Assembly: GCA_963707125.1 (NCBI GenBank)
Contig: CAVPOU010000016.1
Coordinates: forward strand, 62,001 to 126,000
Source of the DNA: CAVPDE01 sp963707125
GTDB taxonomy: Bacteria > Desulfobacterota > DSM-4660 > Desulfatiglandales > HGW-15
Length of the DNA stretch: 64,000 bases
Direction of reading: 5' to 3'
The notes beneath the pieces were generated by a model, which saw nothing but the letters and a program-made list of their open reading frames with translations, searched no databases and had not been told where the DNA came from. The position numbers and the translations under genes are program-made. Below are positions 25,350 to 34,440 of the stretch, piece after piece. The number at the start of each line of letters is the position of its first letter. Position 1 is the stretch's first letter.

Positions 25350-26189
25350 ATGATGATGAATGCAGGAGACACATGCCGGATCGTAGAGGTGCAGCTCCTC
25401 AGGTATGGGAAAGTTCAGAGCTTTGACCTGAATAGCCTCCCCCTTCAAAAGGGGGATAATGTCCTGGTCGAATCGGAGCAGGGTCGATCCTTTGGTGTGG
25501 TGTGCAGCGACCCCAGGCCGCCATCCGCCTCGGAAAGACCGCCGAGAAAGGTTATTCGTGTTGCCAGCAAGCAGGACATAGAGCGATTCGAGAAAAACTC
25601 TGAACTGGAAAGAGAGGTTTATGGCTTCTGCTACCTGAAGATCAAGGAAAGATCCTTGCCCATGAGTCTCGTCTCCGTGGAGGGCCTCTTTGATGAGCAC
25701 AAAACCATGGTCTATTTTACGGCGGACGGCCGTGTGGACTTTCGCGACCTCGTCAAGGACCTGGTGCAGAAATTCCGAACAAGAATCGAGATGAGGCAGA
25801 TCGGCGTGCGCCATCAAGCCAAGATGGTCGGAGGCCTAGGAACCTGTGGGCGTCCTCTGTGTTGCACGAGCTTCCTGACCGGTTTTGCACCGGTGTCCAT
25901 CAAGATGGCAAAGGGACAGAATCTGTCCCTTAACCCCACGAAGATCTCCGGAATGTGCGGAAGGCTGATGTGCTGCCTCGCGTATGAGTTTGATCATTAT
26001 GAAAAGGCCAAGAAAGATCTTCCTAAAGTGGGCAAGAAGGTAAACACCGCTTATGGGACGGCCAAGGTGATCCGCCAGAACATCTTCAGAGAAAAACTGA
26101 CCGTCCTTCTTGAGTCCGGAGAGGAAAAGGAGATTTCTTACGAGGAGATCGTAAGAGAACCTGCACCTCACAAGGATCCGAGTGCATGA
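25350..26189 (+). CDS. ricT: PSP1-domain protein, RicT/YaaT homologue
   Basis: 279-residue PSP1 family protein. Core segment ERSLPMSLVSVEGLFDEHK..YFTADGRVDFRDLVKDL, then the diagnostic cysteine motifs GLGTCGRPLCC and GMCGRLMCCLAYE that bind FeS in the B. subtilis Ric complex. In Bacillus RicT works in RNA maturation with RicA and RicF; in Gram-negatives the role is not settled. Position between holB and metG matches many bacterial genomes. Three in-frame ATGs open the gene; any may be used. Confidence 0.92.
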   Translation: MMMNAGDTCRIVEVQLLRYGKVQSFDLNSLPLQKGDNVLVESEQGRSFGVVCSDPRPPSASERPPRKVIRVASKQDIERFEKNSELEREVYGFCYLKIKERSLPMSLVSVEGLFDEHKTMVYFTADGRVDFRDLVKDLVQKFRTRIEMRQIGVRHQAKMVGGLGTCGRPLCCTSFLTGFAPVSIKMAKGQNLSLNPTKISGMCGRLMCCLAYEFDHYEKAKKDLPKVGKKVNTAYGTAKVIRQNIFREKLTVLLESGEEKEISYEEIVREPAPHKDPSA

Positions 26190-26275
26190 CCTTTCCGGAC
26201 GGATGGCTGGTCCCGCAAATGGAGTTAGAATCTTAGCCTGAAAAATCTTCAAAACTTGCGGGGATGTTCAAGAGA

Positions 26276-26373
26276 GAACCGCAGAATATCGAATGACGAA
26301 TAAAGAATGTCGAAGGGTCGATCGAAGTCAATACACTTCGTCATTCGAAATTCCTTGTTCGACATTCGATATT
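26276..26373. repeat. Fold-back repeat, GAACCGCAGAAT family, copy 2
   Basis: GAACCGCAGAATATCGAATGACGAA at the left and TTCGTCATTCGAAATTCCTTGTTCGACATTCGATATT at the right. The right half is nearly identical to copy 1. It lies in the 288-base ricT-metG spacer, whose remaining sequence shows nothing recognisable. Confidence 0.88.
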
Positions 26374-26477
26374 CATTCATCTCGTCGACTTTGGTTATCT
26401 GCTTTGTGGCCAATGTCCAAGATTAGGATGAATTCAAAATTCGAATCCCCAAAAGAAGGGAGTAACCAGTTCAAGCC

Positions 26478-28385
26478 TTGGAAAAAGCGTTCTACATCAC
26501 CACCCCCATCTACTATGTGAATGCAGCGCCTCATCTCGGTCACGCCTACACCACCATCGTCGCGGATGTATTGACTCGGTTCCACCGTCTTGCCGGCTGT
26601 GAGACCTATTTCCTGACCGGAACGGATGAACACGGGGACAAGATTGTGACGGCTGCGGAAAAAGCCGGTCAGGCCCCGAAAGAGTACGTGGACACCATCA
26701 GTGCCCTGTTCAGAGCGCTCTGGCCCAAGCTCAACATCGGCAATAATGATTTCATCCGCACCACGGATGCGGTGCATCAGGAGACCGTCAAGCTGATTCT
26801 GACCAAGGTCAAGGAAAAGGGAGACATTTATTTCAGCGATTACTCGGGGCTCTACTGCTTTGGCTGTGAGCGCTTCTACACGGAAAGGGAACTGGTCGAC
26901 GGGAAGTGCCCGGACCACCAGGTGGAACCCACGAGGATCAGCGAGTCGAATTATTTCTTCCGCATGAGCAAGTATCAGGACTGGCTCATTGCCCATATTC
27001 AGAAACATCAGGATTTCATTCGGCCCGAGCGGTACAAGAACGAAGTGCTTGCGTTTTTGAGGGAGCCCCTCGAAGACCTCTGCCTTTCACGACCCAAATC
27101 AAGGCTCAGCTGGGGCATCCCCCTGCCTTTTGACGAAAACTATGTGACCTATGTCTGGTTTGACGCGCTCATCAACTACGCCTCCGCCCTTGGATACCCT
27201 GAGGGCCCTTTGTTCAAGAAGTTCTGGCCCGTAGTCCAGCATCTCGTAGCCAAAGATATCTTGAAACCGCACGGCATTTACTGGCCCTGCATGCTCAAAT
27301 CCGCAGGCATTGAGCCTTACCATCACTTGAACGTTCACGGTTACTGGAATGTCAATCAGGGCAAGATGTCCAAGAGCATCGGGAACGTGGTCAAGCCCCT
27401 GGACCTGGTAGATATCTACGGACTGGACGCCTTCAGATATTTCCTGCTGAGGGAAATGGTTTTCGGCCTTGATTCGGACTTCAGCGAGGAGGCTCTGGTG
27501 GCCAGGATCAATTCCGACCTTGCCAATGATCTGGGAAATCTTGTGAGCCGAAGCCTCACCATGGTTCACAACTACTACCAGGGGCGGTTGCCGGAGCCTG
27601 GACCTTCGGAAACCGTCGATGAGGAGATCCAAAGAGAAGCTCTAAGCCTGATCGACAAATACTCTGAGTTCATGGAAGAGCTCAGCCCTCACAAGGCCCT
27701 CATTGCGGTTTGGGAGTTCATGAACCGGGTGAACAAGTACATCGTCACGACAGAGCCCTGGGTACTCGCCAAGTCCGATGGAACGCGTCTTGCCACGGTC
27801 ATGAATCGAATTGTGGAATCCCTGAAGATCATTTCCGTCCTCATCTGGCCTGTCATGCCGGAGACAGCCGAGAAGATCCAGGATCTGCTGGGTCTTCCCA
27901 CAAAAGGAAAGGATCTTGGACTTCAGGCCATCCGGGAATGGGGCAGGGTTAAGCCATCCAGGGCGATCGCCAAAGCACCCCATCTTTTCCAGAGGATCGG
28001 TCCGGAGAGCCCCAAGGAGGGACTGGATAAGAAAAAGATAGAGAAGAAGAAAGAAGAGCTTGCGAACAGAGTTTCCATTAAGGACTTTCAGAAACTCGAT
28101 TTGAGGGTGGGAACGATCAAATCGGTGGAACCCGTGGCCGGTTCCAAGAAACTCCTCAAGATCCTGCTGGATATGGGGGAGGAGCGGACGATCGTAGCAG
28201 GGCTTGCCGGTCTTTACTCTGAACCGGATCTTGTTGGGAAACAGGTGGTGGTGGCTGCGAATCTGGAGCCTGTGAAGCTCATGGGGGTGGAATCCAACGG
28301 AATGGTTCTTGCGGCGGAGGACAAAAGCGGTGTTCACCTGTTGACTCCTGATGCTCCGACTCGACCCGGAAGCAAGGTGAAGTAG
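26478..28385 (+). CDS. metG: Methionyl-tRNA synthetase
   Basis: Class I synthetase charging tRNA-Met. Start TTG 26478 is the only usable start after an in-frame stop at 26463 and begins the conserved KAFYITTPIYYVNAAPHLGH. The HIGH motif is HLGH; the zinc knuckle has CFGCERF..CPDH; the KMSKS loop is GKMSKSIGNVV (~300). The C-terminal ~110 residues after a lysine-rich linker (DKKKIEKKKEEL) are an EMAP/Trbp tRNA-binding domain (IKDFQKLDLRVGTIKSVEP). 635 residues, normal for the long bacterial form. Confidence 0.97.
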   Translation: MEKAFYITTPIYYVNAAPHLGHAYTTIVADVLTRFHRLAGCETYFLTGTDEHGDKIVTAAEKAGQAPKEYVDTISALFRALWPKLNIGNNDFIRTTDAVHQETVKLILTKVKEKGDIYFSDYSGLYCFGCERFYTERELVDGKCPDHQVEPTRISESNYFFRMSKYQDWLIAHIQKHQDFIRPERYKNEVLAFLREPLEDLCLSRPKSRLSWGIPLPFDENYVTYVWFDALINYASALGYPEGPLFKKFWPVVQHLVAKDILKPHGIYWPCMLKSAGIEPYHHLNVHGYWNVNQGKMSKSIGNVVKPLDLVDIYGLDAFRYFLLREMVFGLDSDFSEEALVARINSDLANDLGNLVSRSLTMVHNYYQGRLPEPGPSETVDEEIQREALSLIDKYSEFMEELSPHKALIAVWEFMNRVNKYIVTTEPWVLAKSDGTRLATVMNRIVESLKIISVLIWPVMPETAEKIQDLLGLPTKGKDLGLQAIREWGRVKPSRAIAKAPHLFQRIGPESPKEGLDKKKIEKKKEELANRVSIKDFQKLDLRVGTIKSVEPVAGSKKLLKILLDMGEERTIVAGLAGLYSEPDLVGKQVVVAANLEPVKLMGVESNGMVLAAEDKSGVHLLTPDAPTRPGSKVK

Positions 28386-28771
28386 GCTTTGTCCGTTTCG
28401 CCTTGACCCATCCAGGCTTTTTCACTAAACTCCGGCCCAAAAGGGTGGGTAACTACTTAGGTAGATAGACTGAAGGAAAAGACACCTGTCTGCGCCGCGG
28501 GCGCGGCAGGCAGGTGCGCGATCACACAAAGCCAAGATCGTTTGGATACGTTGGCAGGTGATTGTGTCATGGATGATCATCATTGCCCTTCAGTCTTCAG
28601 CCTTCAGCCTAAACACCTTGCTGTTACATGGTTTTCATGAACAACTCATTGAGGGGCCTAGGGAAGTACGTCTTAAGCACTGCGGGGACAACGGCTGCGA
28701 CCCATGTGGGCCCATGGGAGCGTTGCTGCCGCAATCACTGGAACTTCAACACAGAGAAAGGGGGTTGTTTG
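28386..28771. other. Long leader/intergenic region with a GC hairpin
   Basis: 386 bases between metG and the binding-protein gene. It contains the stem CACCTGTCTGCGCC..GGCGCGGCAGGCAGGTG at 28483-28516 and, around it, AGACTGAAGG (28467) facing CCTTCAGTCTTCAGCCTTCAGCC (28588), another inverted pair with tandem arms. 28660-28760 is GC-rich and could be a structured 5' leader, but I recognise no known riboswitch. Confidence 0.5.
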
Positions 28772-29899
28772 ATGAAAAGAACTTTAATGTTTGCGTTGAT
28801 CCTCGGAGTTCTGGTCTTCGGCGCGTGGGGAATGGTTTCTGCTCAGGCAATCGAAAACGAACTCTATCTCATCACGCCCGTTTCCAAGGATGTTCACGAT
28901 CCATGCTTGAAAGCCTTTGCCGCCTATGCCAAGAAGAAGTGGAATGTGGACGTGAAAACGAGCGCCATTCCAAAAGGGACGCCCGTAGCCTACGGGCAGA
29001 TTCTTGAATGGAAGGGGAGGCCACAGGCTGATGTGTTCTGGGGCGGGGAAGGAACCCTCTTCGATGCTCTTGCGGCGGAAGGGCTCCTGGATCAGATACA
29101 GGTCCCTCAAAAGATGCTTGATGAAATTCCTGCGACCATTGGGAAACCGGTCGGATTGCCTCTCAAGGATCCGAAGAAATTCTGGGTGGGCACAACGCTT
29201 GAACCCTATGGGTTCATTTACCAACCGAAGCTGGTGAGCCGGCTGGGGGTGGAGATCAAGGACTGGGATGATCTCCTCAATCCCAAGCTGAAAGGCCAGA
29301 TCGCACAGTGTACTCCGGATCGATCCAGTTCCAGCCATGCGAGCTACGAGGTGATCCTTTTCATGCACGGATGGGAAAAGGGATGGGACTGGCTGAGAAA
29401 GCTGGCTGCGAACACCGGAATTTTCACGGCCCGGTCCCGTGACGTGCCCAGCGTGGTTGCGAAGGGTGAGTTTGCGGTCGGTTTCGCCGTGCCGAGCTAC
29501 ATGGCCTTTGCCGAGGTCCTTGGAGGGTATGATGTGAAGTTCGTCTATCCCAAGAATGCCTATGTGACCCCGGAACCCATCGCTGTATTGAAAGGCGCCC
29601 CACATCCAAAAGCAGGGCAGGCTTTCATCGAGTTCCTCTTGAGCGAGGAAGGGCAAAGGCTCCTTGCTGAATTGGGGGTTTACCCCATCACTCCGAAATA
29701 CAAGGTCCAAGGTCCACCGGGATCCGGCCAGGAAAAAGCGGTGGAATTTACAGGAGGCATGCGATCCTTCTTTGATATCCCTGTAGGGAACGTGTACGAC
29801 GACAAGGTTGCAGGGGAGAAGAAGAGGATGGAGGACGTGAACTCCTATTTCCGCAAGGAGATCGCCGAGAAGCACAAGGATATTATAAAAGAGAAGTAA
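28772..29899 (+). CDS. ABC transporter periplasmic binding protein (iron/2-AEP/polyamine type)
   Basis: 375-residue secreted protein: signal peptide MKRTLMFALILGVLVFGAWG to about AQA, then a family 1/6-type binding fold with VFWGGEGTLFDALAAEGLL and FAVGFAVPSYMAFAEVLGGY, as in AfuA/FbpA/PhnS-like proteins. ATG 28772 follows AAAGGGGG at ~10 bases; the frame is open to 28628. The next two genes encode the ATPase and a fused permease. Ligand could be ferric iron, 2-aminoethylphosphonate or a related compound; the fused two-domain permease fits the aminoethylphosphonate or iron subtypes, but this is a guess. Confidence 0.85.
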   Translation: MKRTLMFALILGVLVFGAWGMVSAQAIENELYLITPVSKDVHDPCLKAFAAYAKKKWNVDVKTSAIPKGTPVAYGQILEWKGRPQADVFWGGEGTLFDALAAEGLLDQIQVPQKMLDEIPATIGKPVGLPLKDPKKFWVGTTLEPYGFIYQPKLVSRLGVEIKDWDDLLNPKLKGQIAQCTPDRSSSSHASYEVILFMHGWEKGWDWLRKLAANTGIFTARSRDVPSVVAKGEFAVGFAVPSYMAFAEVLGGYDVKFVYPKNAYVTPEPIAVLKGAPHPKAGQAFIEFLLSEEGQRLLAELGVYPITPKYKVQGPPGSGQEKAVEFTGGMRSFFDIPVGNVYDDKVAGEKKRMEDVNSYFRKEIAEKHKDIIKEK

Positions 29900-29912
29900 A
29901 GCCTGTCCCTTA

Positions 29913-29954
29913 TTGGGGAAAGCCCTTGTCGCTTTGGATTGGGGCTTTCCCCAA
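29913..29954 (+). terminator. Intra-operon hairpin between binding protein and ATPase genes
   Basis: Arms TTGGGGAAAGCCC (29913-29925) and GGGCTTTCCCCAA (29942-29954) form a 13-bp stem with a 16-base loop. No T-run follows. Such hairpins after binding-protein genes commonly reduce downstream transcription or protect the upstream mRNA, which would give more binding protein than transporter. Confidence 0.7.
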
Positions 29955-29966
29955 AACTGTTTCATT

Positions 29967-31049
29967 ATGAACATCCGACTTGAGAACATCGTGAAACGCT
30001 TTGGGTCTCTGGATGCAGTGAGCCACGTTTCCCTCGACATCAAGGACGGAGAGCTGTTCACCCTTCTCGGCCCTTCCGGCTGTGGGAAGACGACGATCCT
30101 CCGGCTCATTGGGGGCTTTCATAAGCCTGACCAGGGGGAGATCTTTTTCGGTGAGAGAAAAGTAAACCCCCTTCCGCCTTACGAGAGAAACATCGGCATG
30201 GTGTTTCAGAACTATGCCCTGTGGCCGCACATGACGATTTTCGACAACGTCGCGTACGGTCTGAAACTCAAGAAGTTTTCCAGAAAAGAGATCGGCGACA
30301 AGGTCCTGCAGACCCTGGACCTGGTCAACCTGAAAGGGCTGGAGAAACGATACCCGGGCCAGTTGTCAGGGGGACAGCAACAACGGGTGGCTCTTGCCCG
30401 TGCGCTGGTTCTGAATCCGGATGTTCTCCTCCTTGATGAGCCTTTGAGCAATCTGGATGCGAAGATTCGTGTCCAGGTGCGGGCGGAGATACGAAAGCTG
30501 CAAAAGGAGCTGGGCATCACCACGATTTATGTGACCCACGACCAGGAAGAGGCCTTGACCCTCTCCGATCGCATCGCCGTGATCAGCCTGGGAAAACTCC
30601 AGCAGACAGGGACACCCCTCGACCTCTATGAAAAGCCTGAAAACCCCTTTGTCGCCGACTTCATCGGAATCAACAACCTGCTCCCGGGGGAAGTTCAGGA
30701 GGGGGCCGACGGTGAGGGCCGGCTTAAAGTCAAAACAGGATTTGGGGTGCTTACTTCTTTGACGAACGGGCGGCTCAAGGCTTCGGACAAGTGTCTCATC
30801 TGTGTCCGGCCGGAAACGGCTTCTATCAGCTCATCCGCGCCCGGAGAAGAAGGACTGAATTGTATTCCCGGAACGGTCAGTTTCGCATCCTATATCGGAA
30901 ACACCGTTCGCTATGATGTGGAGATAGGGGAAGGGCTCATCTTCAAGGTGGATGTCCAAAATCCATGGGATCACAAGCCCTATCCCATGGGAGAGAAGGT
31001 GGTTGTCTTTTTTCCTGTAAAGACGAGTCTCGGGATTCCGGCTCAGTAG
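29967..31049 (+). CDS. ABC transporter ATPase of the Fe3+/polyamine/2-AEP class
   Basis: Walker A LLGPSGCGKTTILRL (~35-49), Q-loop MVFQNYALWPHM, signature LSGGQQQRVALARAL (~134-148), Walker B VLLLDEPLSNLDA, H-loop TIYVTHDQEEAL. The C-terminal ~120 residues form a TOBE regulatory domain. 360 residues. The ATG at 29967 begins the conserved NIRLENIVKRFG. The ribosome-binding site is poor because the start lies 12 bases past the hairpin. Powers the permease 7 bp downstream. Confidence 0.94.
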   Translation: MNIRLENIVKRFGSLDAVSHVSLDIKDGELFTLLGPSGCGKTTILRLIGGFHKPDQGEIFFGERKVNPLPPYERNIGMVFQNYALWPHMTIFDNVAYGLKLKKFSRKEIGDKVLQTLDLVNLKGLEKRYPGQLSGGQQQRVALARALVLNPDVLLLDEPLSNLDAKIRVQVRAEIRKLQKELGITTIYVTHDQEEALTLSDRIAVISLGKLQQTGTPLDLYEKPENPFVADFIGINNLLPGEVQEGADGEGRLKVKTGFGVLTSLTNGRLKASDKCLICVRPETASISSSAPGEEGLNCIPGTVSFASYIGNTVRYDVEIGEGLIFKVDVQNPWDHKPYPMGEKVVVFFPVKTSLGIPAQ

Positions 31050-31056
31050 AGGGGTT

Positions 31057-32775
31057 ATGGCGCCACAAAACGAATCAACCCCGGCTCTTGGCCAAACCCG
31101 GCTGTGGCCCCAGCTGAAGATCGGCGGTCTCCTGGGCTACGCCGCCATCTGGGCCTTCTTCGGTGTTTTCCTGATCTATCCTCTTATTCGCCTGTTTTTT
31201 GATGCCGTCACCACGGAGACGGGTTCTTTCACTCTCCAGAATTTCTATGAGTTTTTTACGGATTCCTTTTATCTGAAGACCCTCTGGAATTCTATCCTTC
31301 TCGGTTTGGGCACGGTGGTGACCACGTCTCTCATCGGGATCACCTTTGCGTTCCTTCTTTTGCGTTACGATTTTCCGGGACGAGGGCTTTTCAGCTATCT
31401 CTCCTTTGTCCCCATGATCATGCCTCCCCTCGTGGGAGTCATGGGATTCGTGTTCATCATGGGCAGGGCAGGGACCGTGAACATCATCCTGATGGATTAT
31501 TTCGGGATGGCAAAGCCGATCAATTTCATGTACGGGATTCAGGGTGTCCTCCTCGTGGAGACCCTCCATCTTTTTCCTCTGATGACCCTGAGCATCGTGG
31601 ACGCTATGGGCAAGATCTCCCCGTCTCTCGACGAAGCGGCGGAGAGCGTGGGATCCCGGGGACTGCGCAAGTTCTGGGACATCACCTTCCCGCTCACGAC
31701 GCCCGGATATGTCTCCGGGGCCTTGCTCGTGTTCATCTGGACCTTTGCAGACTTTGCCACACCTCTGGTCGTGGGCGTCGACGATCTTCTGGCCTCTCAA
31801 GCCTACCTGAACATTGTTCAGTTCGTGGATCGGCGGCTTTTCAAAATGGGCATCGTCATCTCGGCCATCATGGTGATTCTCGCCATTTTCTTCCTCATCG
31901 TTGCCAAGCGGTATGTGGCGATCAAGGACTACAGCTCGCTGTCTTACTCAGTGATTGAAAGAAAAAAACTGTCCCTGGCAGGGAAAATCGGCGTGATCTT
32001 CTTTTTGGCCGTCATTCTCCTCATGGCCTTCATTCCCTATCTTGGAATCGCACTGGACTCCTTCGGCAGAGGCTGGGCCCTGACGCCCTTCCCTGTGAAG
32101 TGGACGGTGCAATACTTCCAGCGTGTGGCCATTGAGACTCCCAAGTTCATTCTGAACAGCTTGCTCTACTCAGGGATTTCCGTCATCATCTGTATTGCCG
32201 TGGGCGTGCCGGTCGCCTGGGTCCTCGCCAGAACGAAACTGCCGGGCAGGGAGTTTCTGGATTCTCTCACCACGCTGATTCTCGCACTGCCCGGGACCGG
32301 TATAGGAATCGCCTATCTCAGGGCCTTCAGGGAACCCATGCCTTACATGAGCACGGCTTTGATAGGAATCTGGATCGTCATTCCCATTGTGCTGGGGGTG
32401 AGGCGGCTCCCTTACACCGTGAGAGGAACGTTCGCTTCTCTCCTGATTGTTCACAAGTCTTTTGAGGAGGCGGCTGAGAGCGTGGGAGCCCCGAAGATGA
32501 AAACCTTCAAGGATGTGACCCTGCCTCTCATCTGGAAAGGCGTGCTGGTCGGGTCTCTCTATTCTTTTATCCTTGCCCTTCAGGAGGCCTCGGCGACGCT
32601 CCTCCTCGTGGTCCCGGGGCATGAGATGATGACCGTGGGCATCTTCAATTTCTACATCGGAGGCTCCATCAACGAGGCAGCCGCATTAGGTCTTATCCTC
32701 ATCCTCCTTGGCGCAGCCTGCCTGTTTGTCATCACCAAGGTGGCGGGCACTAAAATGGGCGGCGTCTTCGGGTAG
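31057..32775 (+). CDS. Fused two-domain ABC permease
   Basis: 572 residues with two copies of the binding-protein-dependent permease domain, each with about six helices. The EAA loops that touch the ATPase are DEAAESVGSRGLRKFWDITFP (near residue 190) and EEAAESVGAPKMKTFKDVTLP (near 470). This fused form is typical of AfuB/FbpB, ThiP and PhnU-like transporters. The neighbouring ATPase is the long regulated type, which argues against a thiamine system. Confidence 0.93.
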   Translation: MAPQNESTPALGQTRLWPQLKIGGLLGYAAIWAFFGVFLIYPLIRLFFDAVTTETGSFTLQNFYEFFTDSFYLKTLWNSILLGLGTVVTTSLIGITFAFLLLRYDFPGRGLFSYLSFVPMIMPPLVGVMGFVFIMGRAGTVNIILMDYFGMAKPINFMYGIQGVLLVETLHLFPLMTLSIVDAMGKISPSLDEAAESVGSRGLRKFWDITFPLTTPGYVSGALLVFIWTFADFATPLVVGVDDLLASQAYLNIVQFVDRRLFKMGIVISAIMVILAIFFLIVAKRYVAIKDYSSLSYSVIERKKLSLAGKIGVIFFLAVILLMAFIPYLGIALDSFGRGWALTPFPVKWTVQYFQRVAIETPKFILNSLLYSGISVIICIAVGVPVAWVLARTKLPGREFLDSLTTLILALPGTGIGIAYLRAFREPMPYMSTALIGIWIVIPIVLGVRRLPYTVRGTFASLLIVHKSFEEAAESVGAPKMKTFKDVTLPLIWKGVLVGSLYSFILALQEASATLLLVVPGHEMMTVGIFNFYIGGSINEAAALGLILILLGAACLFVITKVAGTKMGGVFG

Positions 32776-32800
32776 CCGGTCTTACTTTCAGCTCGAAGCC

Positions 32801-32829
32801 TTGACTCAGCCATCGAAGCAAAATAGAAT
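32801..32829 (+). promoter_or_regulatory. Predicted sigma70 promoter for ugpB
   Basis: TTGACT at 32801-32806 and TAGAAT at 32824-32829 with 17-base spacing, about 80 bases before the ugpB ATG. Five of six bases match in each box. It lies after the upstream permease stop, so ugp can be transcribed independently. Confidence 0.6.
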
Positions 32830-32911
32830 CAGTTTGTTTTCTTTGGCGACCCGGGGTTTTGTGACCGTTGTCATTCTTTTAACCCTCACGAAGGAAAGGA
32901 GGATGTGACTC

Positions 32912-34222
32912 ATGCGCAAATGGATTCTGATCACGATCTTGATGGTGGTCCTTCTGCCGGCCAATGTGCTGGCGCAGAAAAAAGTCATCAATTTCTGGCA
33001 TGCCCATGGCGGTGAACTGGGAGAGAGAGTGAGCGCCATCGCCGCAGGGTTTAACAAGTCTCAGGACAAGTACGAGGTGGTCGCTTCCTACAAGGGAAGC
33101 TACGCTGACACCATGACCGCCGGTATTGCGGCTTTCCGTGCAAAAAATCCTCCCCATATCCTTCAGGTCTTCGAAGTGGGGACAGCAACCATGATGGCCG
33201 CAAAGGGGGCGATCAAACCGGTTTATCAGGTGATGAAGGATTCCGGCTTACCCTTTGACGCGAAAGTTTATCTTCCCACGGTGGCCGGCTACTACACCAC
33301 CACAGACGGCAGAATGCTTTCAATGCCTTTTAACAGCTCAACCCCTGTCCTCTATTACAGCAAGGACGGTTTCAAGAAAGCGGGATTGGATCCCAGCAAA
33401 CCGCCTAAAACATGGCCGGAAGTCGCAGAGTACAGCAAGAAACTGGTGGCTGCCGGCTATCAGGCAGGGTTTTCAACCGCCTGGACATCTTGGATCCATC
33501 TCGAAAATCTGAGTGCATGGCACAACGTGCCTCTGGGAACCAAATCCAACGGTTTCGGAGGACTGGATGCGAGACTCACTTACAACGCTCCGCTGCATGT
33601 GAAACACTTCCAGCAGTTGGCAGACTGGCAGAAGGACAAAGTGTTCGTCTATGGTGGACGAACCAATAAAGGGAACGCCAAGTTCTCTTCCGAGGAAGTG
33701 GCCATGTACACCGAATCCTCAGCGGGATATGCGGGATTCGCGAAAACCTGCAAATTCGAGTTCGGGACCGGCATGCTGCCCTACTGGCCGGACGTGAAGG
33801 GAGCTCCCCTGAACACGATCATCGGAGGTGCCAGCTTATGGGCCATGGCCGGGCACAGTGCGGACGATTACAAAGGCGTTGCCGCGTTCTTCAACTACCT
33901 TTCCGGCCCGGAGGTCCAGGCCGACTGGCATCAGAACACAGGGTATCTGCCGATCACCGTGGCGGCTTATGAACTGACCAAAAAACAGGGTTTTTACACC
34001 AAGAATCCGGACATGGAAACAGCGCTGAAGCAAATGACCCTCAACAAGCCGACGGACAATTCGAAAGGACTCCGGTTCGGTTACTTTGCCCAGATACGGG
34101 ACATCAACGACAGCGAGTTCGAGGCCATCTTTAGCGGTCAGAAGACCGCCAAGAAAGGCTTAGACGACGCCGTCGCTGCGGCGAACAAGCTGGTTGCGAA
34201 ATTCCAGAAAGAGAACAAGTAA
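32912..34222 (+). CDS. ugpB: Glycerol-3-phosphate-type ABC transporter binding protein
   Basis: 436-residue periplasmic protein. Signal peptide to about VLAQ; mature start KKVINFWHAHGGELGERV matches the UgpB pattern (FWHAMGGELG). YTTTDGRMLSMPFNSSTPVLYY and ASLWAMAGHS are also typical. UgpB binds sn-glycerol-3-phosphate and glycerophosphodiesters. AAGGAGG lies upstream of ATG 32912. Followed by ugpA, ugpE and ugpC, with a hairpin and repeat in the 218-base gap. Confidence 0.9.
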   Translation: MRKWILITILMVVLLPANVLAQKKVINFWHAHGGELGERVSAIAAGFNKSQDKYEVVASYKGSYADTMTAGIAAFRAKNPPHILQVFEVGTATMMAAKGAIKPVYQVMKDSGLPFDAKVYLPTVAGYYTTTDGRMLSMPFNSSTPVLYYSKDGFKKAGLDPSKPPKTWPEVAEYSKKLVAAGYQAGFSTAWTSWIHLENLSAWHNVPLGTKSNGFGGLDARLTYNAPLHVKHFQQLADWQKDKVFVYGGRTNKGNAKFSSEEVAMYTESSAGYAGFAKTCKFEFGTGMLPYWPDVKGAPLNTIIGGASLWAMAGHSADDYKGVAAFFNYLSGPEVQADWHQNTGYLPITVAAYELTKKQGFYTKNPDMETALKQMTLNKPTDNSKGLRFGYFAQIRDINDSEFEAIFSGQKTAKKGLDDAVAAANKLVAKFQKENK

Positions 34223-34240
34223 CCTCCGTGGATCCAATCG

Positions 34241-34269
34241 GGGACCTGCCCTGTCCATGGGCGGGTCCC
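34241..34269 (+). terminator. Hairpin after ugpB
   Basis: GGGACCTGCCC and GGGCGGGTCCC pair around a TGTCCAT loop, 18 bases past the ugpB stop, with one internal mismatch. Probable partial terminator or stabiliser giving excess binding protein. Confidence 0.6.
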
Positions 34270-34285
34270 TTCCATTATGAGCAAA

Positions 34286-34428
34286 GACGGCCTCGCAAAA
34301 AGCCCTTTTCGCCCTTCGATACCTCAGGGCGAACGGACGGGATAGGCTGTAACCATCTGATTTTCCGTTCGCGGTGAGGTATCGAACCATGAACGGAATA
34401 GGGCTCTCCGACTTTTTACAAGGCCGTC
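34286..34428. repeat. Fold-back repeat, TTCGATACCTC family, copy 2
   Basis: Outer arms GACGGCCTCGCAAAAAG / CTTTTTACAAGGCCGTC and inner arms CCTTCGATACCTCAGGGCGAACGG / CCGTTCGCGGTGAGGTATCGAACC. The inner arms match copy 1 at 18433-18534 in reverse order. It sits just upstream of ugpA. Confidence 0.9.
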
Positions 34429-34440
34429 AGCGAATAGGCG

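Noticed and set aside
28640..28771. Known metabolite riboswitch upstream of the ABC transporter
   Set aside because: GC-rich and possibly structured, but no TPP, cobalamin, SAM or other consensus could be recognised.
28784..30109. 441-codon minus-strand frame opposite the binding-protein and ATPase genes
   Set aside because: Antisense to two clearly conserved genes; composition (His/Arg/Pro-rich, no motif) is typical of a shadow frame.
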